64,000 nucleotides of DNA from Candidatus Doudnabacteria bacterium RIFCSPHIGHO2_02_FULL_42_25 (GTDB taxonomy: Bacteria > Patescibacteria > Doudnabacteria > UBA920 > O2-02-FULL-48-8): the NCBI GenBank assembly GCA_001777665.1, contig MFEQ01000003.1:19734-83733 (forward strand), in the 5' to 3' direction. The notes beneath the pieces are model-generated. The model did no database searches and had not been told where the DNA came from. It was given only the letters and a program-made list of their open reading frames with translations. This document shows, piece by piece, positions 1 through 7,557 of the stretch (the first letter of the stretch is position 1; the number at the start of each line of letters is the position of its first letter). The position numbers were made by a program, and so were the translations under genes.

Positions 1-83
1 TGTTGCTTATCGAATGCTTTTTGGACTTCGGCCGGAGCAGTCGCATACTGTTTTTCAAATCTGGCTGAATGGATGACCTGCAT
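1..83 (-). CDS. RelE/ParE-type toxin, N-terminal fragment
   Basis: Only the first 27 codons lie in the window; the gene runs off the left edge. The start MQVIHSARFEKQY followed by a helix resembles RelE/ParE-superfamily toxins, which cleave mRNA on the ribosome or poison gyrase. Its ATG overlaps the stop codon of the AbrB-like gene by one base (TAATG), the tight antitoxin-first coupling usual in type II toxin-antitoxin pairs. The assignment rests on a short N-terminus and on context. Confidence 0.5.
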   Translation of the reverse strand, partial: MQVIHSARFEKQYATAPAEVQKAFDKQ

Positions 84-388
84 TATTTTTTTATCTGGTG
101 AGTGCGAGCGGCTTTGTGAAGGGATCGAGCCGCTTTGTCAGCAGTATCAAATGGGCCAGAAAAGCGTCCGTTTCTGATATCTTCCATGCTCGCTTGTACA
201 TCTTCCAGGATTTTTTTATCAATCAGGGTTTTTGGTTTGAATATTACTACGCCCTTGGATAATTCTACCTGTAAGTAGTCTCCTGGCTGTAATCCTAAAG
301 CATCATGAATACGCTTTGGAATTACCACCTGACGACTCGCCCCAATTTTTACTGCTGAACTTAAATTTTCTTTGACTTGTATTTTCAT
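83..388 (-). CDS. AbrB/SpoVT-fold antitoxin
   Basis: A 101-aa protein whose residues 14-55 form a swapped-hairpin AbrB-type DNA-binding domain (SRQVVIPKRIHDALGLQPGD, then a second strand ending VVIFKP). The charged helical C-terminus would be the toxin-binding tail. As in other AbrB-type antitoxins it should bind its own promoter and neutralise the toxin encoded directly downstream, with which it overlaps by 1 nt. A TTGACA lies about 30 nt upstream of the start. The domain call is solid; the toxin partner is seen only in part. Confidence 0.8.
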   Translation of the reverse strand: MKIQVKENLSSAVKIGASRQVVIPKRIHDALGLQPGDYLQVELSKGVVIFKPKTLIDKKILEDVQASMEDIRNGRFSGPFDTADKAARSLHKAARTHQIKK

Positions 389-420
389 ATATTCATATTA
401 CTATAAAATTATCACCAATG

Positions 421-1176
421 TCAACTATACTCTTTTACTACTTTCTCATAAGGCTCGGCTTGTGTCCAGGCCATGTTGAATAATGTTTTGAGAGATTGAT
501 AAATGGTTTTGCTTTGGATAACCACGGCAAAGATGTGTGGTTCGTAAGAGAAAAATGCAACGTTACCGTCGTAGAGAGCATTATCAGTTAAGAACTCTTC
601 ATCCTTTTTAGAAAATCTTTGCTGGTAGAACTCGCTTTGAGGGACTGTCTTCGCATAGCCGATGTCAGCTTCGTTTTGAGTTAGTATTTCTCTGGTCTTA
701 ATTTCTTTTCTCTGCGTTTTTGCTATTAGCTGAGAAGTGTATTCAGGATAGACATTTAAGAAATCTCGAATCGTCGCGAACCAATCCACTTCTTTTGATT
801 CTAGAATTTTGTCATATAGATCTTTGACAGCCTGCCTGCCCTCGTAAAGAAGGACTTGGGGTTTATTTTTTGGTTCGTTATACACTGCTAATAAATTTGG
901 TAGAAATCGTTTCATCAATTCTTGTTTTCGATTCAGGTCCGAAATAATTTTGTCCGGAGATTCTGGCATGTAAAGTATTTTTTTTGAACGTGGGACCAGT
1001 GTCGCTAACCCCTTTTTTTGTAAATCATCCAGAATCAAATAAGTAGTAGGTCTTTTAGTCCCTGCTTTATGTGCAATAGCCTCAACTGAAGCAGTGCCCA
1101 ACTCTAATAGAGCCATGTAAACGATGGCTTCTTTTTGGTTTAAACCGGTTTTTTCAAGGATTTCTGGGATTTCCAT
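421..1176 (-). CDS. TrmB-family transcriptional regulator
   Basis: 251 aa. Residues 1-70 form a winged helix (LNQKEAIVYMALLELG, then TKRPTTYLILDDLQKKGL as recognition helix), the N-terminal domain of TrmB-type regulators. The rest is the alpha/beta effector-like C-terminal domain. In archaea TrmB proteins sense sugars; in CPR genomes the family is common and ligands are unknown. The promoter is ideal (TTGACA, 17-nt spacer, TATACT) and places the transcription start at or next to the ATG, so the gene is probably leaderless. A TATATATT/AGTATATA palindrome covers the -10 and start codon and could be an autoregulatory operator. Confidence 0.8.
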   Translation of the reverse strand: MEIPEILEKTGLNQKEAIVYMALLELGTASVEAIAHKAGTKRPTTYLILDDLQKKGLATLVPRSKKILYMPESPDKIISDLNRKQELMKRFLPNLLAVYNEPKNKPQVLLYEGRQAVKDLYDKILESKEVDWFATIRDFLNVYPEYTSQLIAKTQRKEIKTREILTQNEADIGYAKTVPQSEFYQQRFSKKDEEFLTDNALYDGNVAFFSYEPHIFAVVIQSKTIYQSLKTLFNMAWTQAEPYEKVVKEYS

Positions 1177-1183
1177 ATATATT

Positions 1184-1212
1184 AGTATATATTAAAATCC
1201 GTAAATTGTCAA
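1184..1212 (-). promoter_or_regulatory. Promoter of TrmB gene
   Basis: Reading the minus strand: -35 TTGACA (1207-1212), 17-nt spacer, -10 TATACT (1184-1189). The start codon ends at 1176, so the predicted transcript begins at about the A of ATG (leaderless). Confidence 0.7.
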
Positions 1213-1291
1213 TATTTCTGACAACATATCACTAAATATCAAATATTACTTTATCTAAGCCAAAATTTGGCCATTATTTAAGTCAGTTTGA

Positions 1292-1320
1292 TTGACTAGG
1301 AACCGAATATATGATATTAT
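1292..1320 (+). promoter_or_regulatory. Promoter of GC-rich orphan gene
   Basis: -35 TTGACT (1292-1297), 17-nt spacer, -10 TATTAT (1315-1320). It is followed by a short leader with small inverted repeats (GGTTAT/ATAACC, GCTAG/CTAGC) and a strong Shine-Dalgarno AAAGGAGG at 1362-1369. Confidence 0.6.
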
Positions 1321-1374
1321 TTCCGGTTATGCTAGATAACCTAGCTAACATTTCAAAGCCCAAAGGAGGGCATG

Positions 1375-2076
1375 ATGGATATTAGAGAGTTCGCGAAACG
1401 GCACGGGATTTCAGTCATCGTTCGTCGTCACTTCGGGTACCGCAAGCCGGTCACAGACGCTCAGCTCACCCCACCGGTTCGCGCAGCACTGACCTACTCG
1501 CGCAATCTCGACGATCGAAAGCTTGGTCTGTTGTCCTCTGAAGTTGTGAAGGCGATGGATCAGGGTCGTCTGCTCGTCGCCATGGGGATCACTCCGCGTC
1601 TCGTCATCGTCGGTGACAACCAGCGCAATTGGGATGGCGGTCGTTCCACAGCGGAAGCGATCACCGATCTCACCGGCCTCACGGTCGACGTCTGGACCTC
1701 GCCTGCCGTCACCTACCCCCACTACGCGAACTACGAGCAGAGCCTCGTCGAGTTCGGTGGGCCTGACAAGGGTGACTTTTCGCCCCACCGGTACCTCGCA
1801 GGCAAGACAGCCGGATCATTCTGGTCCGAGCCACCGCACGTCTTCGCCGATCGGGTCTCCCAGTCGGTACTCGCCGATTACGGTGTCGAACCCGTGCTCT
1901 TCGATCTCAACTTCGAGCAGGTGACACTGTGCTACTACAAGCACGTCAAGAAGTTGATGCTCGAGCAGATCCCGACCGAGGGCGCTTGGATCCCCACCAT
2001 GGGTGGCGGGATCGTGTACTCCAGCGATCGCCAGATCGCGATGGAGTTCCGACCCGACCTCACCATCAACGAATAG
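1375..2076 (+). CDS. GC-rich orphan protein, unknown function
   Basis: 233 aa from the ATG at 1375, chosen over 1372 because it sits at a proper distance (5 nt) from the Shine-Dalgarno AAAGGAGG. I do not recognise the protein. Codon use is strikingly GC-rich (CTC, GTC, ACC, CGC), unlike the AT-rich genes on both sides. The composition is soluble alpha/beta; a stretch MGITPRLVIVGDNQRNWDGG near residues 68-87 could be a nucleotide- or sugar-binding loop, but this is a guess. The gene has its own promoter and terminator hairpin, so it is a stand-alone unit, probably acquired by transfer, like the 46.6-53.1 kb island. Confidence 0.75.
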   Translation: MDIREFAKRHGISVIVRRHFGYRKPVTDAQLTPPVRAALTYSRNLDDRKLGLLSSEVVKAMDQGRLLVAMGITPRLVIVGDNQRNWDGGRSTAEAITDLTGLTVDVWTSPAVTYPHYANYEQSLVEFGGPDKGDFSPHRYLAGKTAGSFWSEPPHVFADRVSQSVLADYGVEPVLFDLNFEQVTLCYYKHVKKLMLEQIPTEGAWIPTMGGGIVYSSDRQIAMEFRPDLTINE

Positions 2077-2100
2077 TCGCTCCCCGCGACTCCCACCTTC

Positions 2101-2135
2101 AGGGAACGATTGAGACGCCAGTCTCTTCGTTCCCT
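2101..2135 (+). terminator. Hairpin after GC-rich orphan gene
   Basis: AGGGAACGA pairs with TCGTTCCCT around an inner GAGAC/GTCTC stem. The strong stem lacks a T-run, so termination is likely but not certain. Confidence 0.55.
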
Positions 2136-2186
2136 CCCTTCCCTGAATTTGGTAATTAATACTAATTTGAGTGAAGGAGAATAAAT

Positions 2187-2516
2187 ATGAATAAATTAAT
2201 GTTAAAAGGGTTACCAGCATCAAATGGAATCATTGAAGGAATTGCAAAAGTTTTTTTACCTGGAGATGACGCAAAAGAATTTCCTCAAGATGCAATCATG
2301 GTCACCACTCTAACAGATCCAACTATGGTTATGGCTATGATGAAAGCATCTGCTATTGTCACTGATATGGGCGGGATTACGTCTCATCCCGCGATTTTAA
2401 GCCGTGAAATGGGGATTCCCTGTATTGTTAATACTAAATTAGGTACAAAGCTAATCAAAGATGGTCAGAGAATTAAAGTCGATGCGATCACAGGAGAAAT
2501 ATATGACTTGGATTAA
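2187..2516 (+). CDS. PEP-utilising enzyme mobile (phosphohistidine) domain
   Basis: A 109-aa stand-alone swivel domain of the PEP synthase/pyruvate phosphate dikinase family. The signature GGITSHPAILSREMGIPC (about residues 62-79) contains the histidine that is phosphorylated in these enzymes, carried between nucleotide- and substrate-binding sites. No ATP-grasp or TIM-barrel domain is fused, so it must work with partners or be a relic of a larger enzyme. Good Shine-Dalgarno GAAGGAGA. It overlaps the next gene by 14 nt, so the two are translationally coupled and probably act together. Confidence 0.8.
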   Translation: MNKLMLKGLPASNGIIEGIAKVFLPGDDAKEFPQDAIMVTTLTDPTMVMAMMKASAIVTDMGGITSHPAILSREMGIPCIVNTKLGTKLIKDGQRIKVDAITGEIYDLD

Positions 2517-3573
2517 AGATTTTGCCAAAGCTTCTTATGGAATTTATGCGGGGAATACAATTGATGCATTCCAGCCATTAGATTTTTTCCATTTTTTTGG
2601 ACTTTGGTATGATCTCTGGCTAATCGAGGTTTTAAAAGCCTTCGATAAGTTAGATGTCGATAAAAAACACTATAAAGACTTAAAGCACTTGTTACCAATG
2701 CCTTCGAACATGAGAGCTATTTTAATTAAAGCTATTCCTTCATATGTTGGGGCAGGCAAAAAGAACAAAGAAGTATATCGGAGATTTACTAATTTCAAAG
2801 CTAGAATGTTGCAAGAAGCATGTATCGAAGATCCCTTCGGGAAATATAGCACTCCGCTTCATAGACGTGAGGAAGTAGAACAAATTATGAAAACAATCCT
2901 GTGGAGAACAGCTACGGAGTCAGATGCCCGGGTATTAGGAAAGTTAATCACGGCTGCGGCATCGATCGTACATGGTTTATACAACGACGTGGTTACGGAT
3001 TTTGGCTGGGACGCATATGGTCCTTATCATAAACATAGGGCTGGTAAAAATTTAACTTTATTGATTCGCGATTTCCCTGATTTGCAACCACACCCATTAT
3101 GGCCCAAAGAATTGATGCCTGAAATAAAAAAGTTTCAGATCTACCAGCTTTTCGAAAAAGTAGAATGGGAAATAAGTTGTGTCGGCTGTCATACGATTTT
3201 GAAAAGTGGCAATCCGATTTCTGGATTGAGATACTTTGCAGTAATTGCTGATGGGAAACCTTTAACATTAGAAGAAATTAAAAAATTAACTTTTCATTTA
3301 GCTACAAAGGCCGAGAGCTTATATAAAGAAATTAGAAAGAAAGACTTTGAAGAATTGAAACTAATGGTTATGTGGCAAGAATGTTATCAGTTAAAAGCTT
3401 TATTAGAAGCAGCAGGAATGGATTGGAGACCTACTGCAGAAATGTTGGATGCAATCAAAAATCAGCCTCTACAGACAGGTGTTCTGCCACACGGTGTCAT
3501 GATGACGAGCCTCGATCAATACATGAAAGAATTTCACTTGGAAACATTTGAAAAAGAAGTTCTTAAGAATTAA
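2503..3573 (+). CDS. Conserved-looking protein coupled to swivel domain
   Basis: 356 aa from the ATG at 2503, chosen because AGGAG lies 6 nt upstream; an earlier in-frame ATG (2461) has no ribosome site and lies deep in the preceding gene. The protein is mostly helical with many aromatic and charged residues; a C-x2-C pair (CVGCHT, about residue 226) stands alone. I do not recognise the family. Its coupling to the phosphohistidine swivel domain suggests it is the partner that supplies the substrate or phospho-donor site missing there; that is inference from context. Confidence 0.7.
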   Translation: MTWIKDFAKASYGIYAGNTIDAFQPLDFFHFFGLWYDLWLIEVLKAFDKLDVDKKHYKDLKHLLPMPSNMRAILIKAIPSYVGAGKKNKEVYRRFTNFKARMLQEACIEDPFGKYSTPLHRREEVEQIMKTILWRTATESDARVLGKLITAAASIVHGLYNDVVTDFGWDAYGPYHKHRAGKNLTLLIRDFPDLQPHPLWPKELMPEIKKFQIYQLFEKVEWEISCVGCHTILKSGNPISGLRYFAVIADGKPLTLEEIKKLTFHLATKAESLYKEIRKKDFEELKLMVMWQECYQLKALLEAAGMDWRPTAEMLDAIKNQPLQTGVLPHGVMMTSLDQYMKEFHLETFEKEVLKN

Positions 3574-3599
3574 AAAAACTGCCCATGGGGCAGTTTTTT
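3574..3599. terminator. Bidirectional terminator
   Basis: AACTGCCC/GGGCAGTT stem with A-run on the left and T-run on the right; serves the swivel-domain operon (+) and gyrA (-), which converge here. Confidence 0.85.
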
Positions 3600-3604
3600 G
3601 TGAG

Positions 3605-6067
3605 CTATATCAATGTTGTAGTTGCGACTTTGTCGCCGGCATCCAGGGTCATGACCCTGACACCTTGGGTCGCACGTCCCAGGGTCGAGATTTTACCTAC
3701 TGGGGTACGGAGAGTTTGCCCTAGTTTCGAGATCACCACTAAGTCATGGTCTTCGGCTTTGTTGATTACGTGGAGAGAGACGATGCGTCCAGTCTTAGGG
3801 GTGACTTTCAAAGTTTTGATTCCCGATCCCCCACGATGTTGGATTTTGTAGAATTTCAAATCAGTTTTCTTACCCAGTCCGTTTTCAGTCACAACCAAGA
3901 TTTGGAGATTATCGATATTATCTTTTTCTGAAATCAAATCCATACTCATGAGATGATCATCTTTCTTGAGTCGCATACCTTTGACTCCAGCAGCAGTACG
4001 ACCCATGGGTCTGACATCTTTTTCGTTAAAGCGGATAGCTTGGCCATTGGACGTGGATAGGATGACGTTATCAGCACCACCCGAGCGTTTGACCCACTTT
4101 AATTCATCTCCTGGTTTAATCTTAATCGCGATCAATCCGGAGCGTCTAACTTTTGCAAATTCTTCGATCGGGGTTTTCTTAATCAAACCCTGCTTGGTTG
4201 CGAGCATTAAATATTTGGCTGAAGTTTTTTTGGATATCGTCAGAATTGATGAGACAGTTTCGTCATTGGGGAGTTCCAAGAAGTTAACCAAAGCCTGGCC
4301 CCGGGCAGTTCTTGAGCCTTCTGGTAATTCATAAACTTTAGTTTGGAACACGCGTCCTTTCGTAGTAAAGAATAGGATATCATCATGAGTATTGGTTGTG
4401 TTGAGCCATTCCACGACATCTTCTTCTTTAGTAGTCATGCCGATCACGCCCTTCCCACCACGGCCTTGTGTTTTGTAAGTTTCAGGCGGCAGACGTTTTA
4501 CATACCCAGATTTGGTGATGATAACCATGGCCTGTTCTTCAGGGATCAGATCTTCCACTTTGAATTCACCTATTGGCTGCTTGACCAAAGTTGTTTTGCG
4601 AGGATTGCCGTATTTATCTTTCAATTCTGTAAGTTCAGTTTTAACTACTCCACGCATTTTCTTTTCGCTTTTGAGCAAGTCTTCCAATTCTTCGATCAAC
4701 GCATATTTTTCTTTCAACTCATCATTGATTTTTTTGCGTTCCAGTCCAGCCAATGCTCGAAGTTGCATTTGTAAAATAGCTGAAGCTTGTTTATCCGATA
4801 ATTTAAATTTGCTCATCAAAGCCGCATGAGCTTCTTCTGTAGTCTCCGATTTTTTGATTGTCGCGATTATCGCATCAATATGATCGAGGGCTTTTTTTAA
4901 ACCTTCCAAAATATGAGCACGATCTTTGGCTTTGTTCAGATCAAAAACCGTTCTGCGTTTGATGATTTCCAGTCGGTGCTTGATGTAGTATTCAAGAATA
5001 TTTTTCAGATTCAGGACCTGTGGTTCGATGCCATCCACTAGTGCCAACATGTTGACGTGGAAGGTTTCCTGGAGAGAAGAAAATTTGAAAAGCTGGTTTA
5101 AGATTTTATTGGGCAATCCTTCTTTTTTCAGTTCTATCACTACGCGCACCCCATCTTTGTCAGATTCATCGCGAATATCTTTGATTCCTTCCACGCGTTT
5201 ATCTTTGACTAATTCTGCGAATTGTTCAAGGAGGGATGCTTTGTTGACCTGATACGGAATTTCATTGATGATAATTTTATGCATACCCTTCTCTTCGATG
5301 ATTTCCGTGCGGGCGCGCATAACCACTGGACCTTTGCCAGTGGCATACATTTGTTTGATCGTGTTCCAGTCGTAAATATATCCACCAGTTGGAAAATCCG
5401 GTCCTTTTACAAATTCTAATAAATCTTCAGTGGTTGAAGTCGGTTCATCTATTAATTTAATCGTGGCGTCGACAACTTCCCCCAAATTATGCGGTGGAAT
5501 ATTGGTGGCCATACCTACCGCAATGCCGAGTGTTCCGTTGAGTAAAAGTTGGGGTGCTTTTGCTGGTAAAACTTTCGGTTCTTTCTTGGTGGCATCGTAG
5601 TTGTCCATCCAGTCCACAGTTTCTTTATCGAGGTCAGCGAGCATTTCTTCAGCCAAAGCCATCATGCGAGCTTCGGTATAACGCATGGCAGCTGGAGCAT
5701 CGCCGTCCATGGATCCGAAGTTGCCTTGGCCATCCACTAACGGATACCGCATAGCGAATTCTTGGGCCAATCTGACCATGGAATCATAAACAGCGGCATC
5801 ACCGTGAGGGTGATATTTGGCCAACACTTCTCCGACGACAGCGGCGGATTTACGGAATTTGACGTTTGAGCGCAGTCCCAATTCAGACATCGCATATAGA
5901 ATCCGACGATGGACTGGTTTTAGCCCATCGCGGACATCAGGAAGAGCCCTGGCCACAATTACGCTCATCGCGTAGTCGAGGTAGGATTCTTCCATCTCCC
6001 GCTCGATTGGACGGAGATTGATTTTCCCTATAGTGCTAGATTCTTTTGTTGGTTCTTGGTTGGCCAT
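3605..6067 (-). CDS. gyrA: DNA gyrase subunit A
   Basis: 820 aa, usual length. The breakage-reunion domain carries the catalytic tyrosine in AAMRYTEARM (Tyr130), which forms the 5'-phosphotyrosine bond with DNA. The C-terminal beta-pinwheel contains the GyrA box QGRGGKG at 534-540, which distinguishes gyrase from topoisomerase IV ParC and is needed for DNA wrapping. With GyrB it introduces negative supercoils. In the quinolone region the motif reads HPHGDAAVYD: alanine (Ala91) replaces the serine of E. coli Ser83, while Asp95 (E. coli Asp87) is kept. Its leader holds a TACGAA repeat hairpin shared with rnc. Confidence 0.97.
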   Translation of the reverse strand: MANQEPTKESSTIGKINLRPIEREMEESYLDYAMSVIVARALPDVRDGLKPVHRRILYAMSELGLRSNVKFRKSAAVVGEVLAKYHPHGDAAVYDSMVRLAQEFAMRYPLVDGQGNFGSMDGDAPAAMRYTEARMMALAEEMLADLDKETVDWMDNYDATKKEPKVLPAKAPQLLLNGTLGIAVGMATNIPPHNLGEVVDATIKLIDEPTSTTEDLLEFVKGPDFPTGGYIYDWNTIKQMYATGKGPVVMRARTEIIEEKGMHKIIINEIPYQVNKASLLEQFAELVKDKRVEGIKDIRDESDKDGVRVVIELKKEGLPNKILNQLFKFSSLQETFHVNMLALVDGIEPQVLNLKNILEYYIKHRLEIIKRRTVFDLNKAKDRAHILEGLKKALDHIDAIIATIKKSETTEEAHAALMSKFKLSDKQASAILQMQLRALAGLERKKINDELKEKYALIEELEDLLKSEKKMRGVVKTELTELKDKYGNPRKTTLVKQPIGEFKVEDLIPEEQAMVIITKSGYVKRLPPETYKTQGRGGKGVIGMTTKEEDVVEWLNTTNTHDDILFFTTKGRVFQTKVYELPEGSRTARGQALVNFLELPNDETVSSILTISKKTSAKYLMLATKQGLIKKTPIEEFAKVRRSGLIAIKIKPGDELKWVKRSGGADNVILSTSNGQAIRFNEKDVRPMGRTAAGVKGMRLKKDDHLMSMDLISEKDNIDNLQILVVTENGLGKKTDLKFYKIQHRGGSGIKTLKVTPKTGRIVSLHVINKAEDHDLVVISKLGQTLRTPVGKISTLGRATQGVRVMTLDAGDKVATTTLI

Positions 6068-6076
6068 AGTTATTAT

Positions 6077-6157
6077 CTACGAACTTACGAAACTTTTACG
6101 AAATTACGAAGTGGACTAACCCTTTTGTATTTTCGTAGTTCTTTCGTACTTTCGTAG
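6077..6157 (-). repeat. TACGAA repeat hairpin in gyrA leader
   Basis: Four TACGAA-type units face TTCGTA-type units in inverted orientation, able to fold into one long imperfect hairpin ending 9 nt before the gyrA start. An element with the same units and the same end (GTTCGTAGATA) precedes rnc at 56335-56410. Confidence 0.75.
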
Positions 6158-6160
6158 CCG

Positions 6161-6715
6161 TCAGTTTCTGACATTGGCTGGATTATTTAATTCTTCTAGA
6201 TTCAGATCAAGGGTTTGTTGAAATATATTTGACGCGTCGTTTTCTAGTGACATATTACTTAAAATAAGTTGCGCAGTTTTGGCATTGGTCGGCTCAAAGT
6301 AGAGGATGCCGAAATTTTGCGTCTTGGAGAGGATTTTTTGGACAAATGGTTTGCCTTGGCGATCGGTGATTTGTTGAGCTGTGATTATTTTATCATTAAT
6401 CACCAAACTGATATCAGATATTTTTGAAACATTTAGAATGTCATTAGTATTGTTATTCAGATTAAAATAAACCTTGAGTCCATTTTCGCCCTGTTCGACT
6501 CTTTCAACTTTTGCAAATTCTTGCGGGCTATTCGGCAGGGTGGTTTTGGAATTATTAAGCTCAATTAAATTTTCACCGCTACTGTTCTCTACTGTATTGC
6601 GAATGCTTTGAGTAAATAAAATAATCAGCCCAATCGCTGCGATAGCCGATGCAACCCAAAGAATTTTTACCCGGGTATTATAAGGAAGTTTTTGGAGTCG
6701 ATCTAAGGGAATCAT
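6161..6715 (-). CDS. Membrane-anchored protein, unknown
   Basis: 184 aa with one N-terminal transmembrane segment (about residues 18-37, WVASAIAAIGLIILF) and a 145-residue extracytoplasmic part predicted to be beta-rich (alternating ELNNSKTT, LKVYFNLNN, ISLVINDK). It may be an Ig-like or DUF4352-like extracellular domain, but I cannot assign it. Its ATG overlaps the stop of the upstream MBL-fold gene (ATGA, 4 nt), so the pair is translationally coupled. Confidence 0.7.
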   Translation of the reverse strand: MIPLDRLQKLPYNTRVKILWVASAIAAIGLIILFTQSIRNTVENSSGENLIELNNSKTTLPNSPQEFAKVERVEQGENGLKVYFNLNNNTNDILNVSKISDISLVINDKIITAQQITDRQGKPFVQKILSKTQNFGILYFEPTNAKTAQLILSNMSLENDASNIFQQTLDLNLEELNNPANVRN

Positions 6716-7326
6716 CGTTGTGGGGTCAGAATAATTAATTGCGTTTGCTCCCCGACCAATTCTTTCTTCTTCAGAGTTAGTTTGTCCATTTCTTGGTGTT
6801 TTCCGCCCATTTCCTGTAAAAACTTATCTAATTTATCTAAATTCAAACTTACCCCAGGAATTTTGTAACTATGCGGGATAACGACAAATGGTTCTAGTTT
6901 GGTTGCTACTTTCGCTGCTGTCTCAAAATCCATAACATCTTTTCCACCAACAGGTACTAAAATAATATCTGCTCCCTCCAGGCTTTCTTTTTGGTCATCA
7001 GTGAGCTCGGTTTGTTTGATCTGACCTAAGAAAGCGATCCGGATCCCCTCAACCTCAATACTATAGATCGTCCCACCTTTTCCTGGGGCACCAATAATAA
7101 AGGCACCTTTAATATCATACTCACCAGGCCCAGTGATGATAAAAGGAGTTCCTGTAATTGAAGAAAAATTATTCGCAATTTCTAAGCTGGGATTAGAAGA
7201 AATAACGATATCAGCCCCACCCCGAACTGGCGACAAACCAGAGCCACTCCCAAATGGATCAGTGATAATAGTTAGATCTTTGCCGATGATTTTGAAACTT
7301 GATAGCCCGTACCAGGATATGGTCAT
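6712..7326 (-). CDS. Degenerate MBL-fold hydrolase-like protein (UlaG/PF13483 type)
   Basis: 204 aa with the order of the Lactamase_B_3 fold: GLSSFKI strand, TDPF, then DIVISSNP, later GPGEYDIKG and a C-terminal VIPHSYK histidine. The position that normally carries the metal-binding H-x-H-x-D-H motif reads SSNPSLEI, so the zinc/manganese site is lost and the protein is probably not a classical metallohydrolase. AAAATA/TATTTT forms a small hairpin touching the ATG. First gene of a two-gene unit with the membrane protein downstream. Confidence 0.7.
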   Translation of the reverse strand: MTISWYGLSSFKIIGKDLTIITDPFGSGSGLSPVRGGADIVISSNPSLEIANNFSSITGTPFIITGPGEYDIKGAFIIGAPGKGGTIYSIEVEGIRIAFLGQIKQTELTDDQKESLEGADIILVPVGGKDVMDFETAAKVATKLEPFVVIPHSYKIPGVSLNLDKLDKFLQEMGGKHQEMDKLTLKKKELVGEQTQLIILTPQR

Positions 7327-7403
7327 AAAATAGCCTTATTTTCAACAAAAAATGCTGCTATAAAGCGCATCTTTCTGCCTCTATATTTTACCATTTTTCG
7401 GTC

Positions 7404-7432
7404 TTGATTTCAATGCTGTTTTGGAGTATAAT
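7404..7432 (+). promoter_or_regulatory. rpsA promoter
   Basis: TTGATT (7404-7409), 17-nt spacer, TATAAT (7427-7432). Predicted start near 7439 gives a leader of about 120 nt containing two palindromic elements. Confidence 0.7.
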
Positions 7433-7447
7433 GCCTCAAGCGTAAGA

Positions 7448-7467
7448 CCTGCCTGCCGGCAGGCAGG
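7448..7467. repeat. 20-bp palindrome, family B copy 1
   Basis: CCTGCCTGCCGGCAGGCAGG is a perfect palindrome; the same 20 bp recur at 38513-38532 at the end of the ROK kinase gene. Here it lies in the rpsA leader. Confidence 0.85.
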
Positions 7468-7472
7468 AAGGG

Positions 7473-7546
7473 GTTTAGTCAATCGCAGCGCCTGCCTCGC
7501 CTTGAGGTAGGGCTCGTCTGAGTCAAGGCGGGCCGAATTGCTAAAC
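7473..7546 (+). promoter_or_regulatory. rpsA leader hairpin
   Basis: GTTTAGTCAAT (7473-7483) pairs with ATTGCTAAAC (7537-7546) with one bulge; inside, GCCTCGCCTTGA pairs with TCAAGGCGGGC. The hairpin ends 11 nt before the ATG. There is no clear Shine-Dalgarno between it and the start. It may be an S1 autoregulatory site; this is inference. Confidence 0.55.
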
Positions 7547-7557
7547 ACTAGAAAATC

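Noticed and set aside
1411..2223. Several overlapping frames opposite or beside the GC-rich gene at 1375
   Set aside because: Shadow frames of GC-rich coding sequence without ribosome sites.
6077..6157. CRISPR-like array in the gyrA leader
   Set aside because: Units are 6-9 nt, degenerate and inverted, with no unique spacers and no cas genes in the window.
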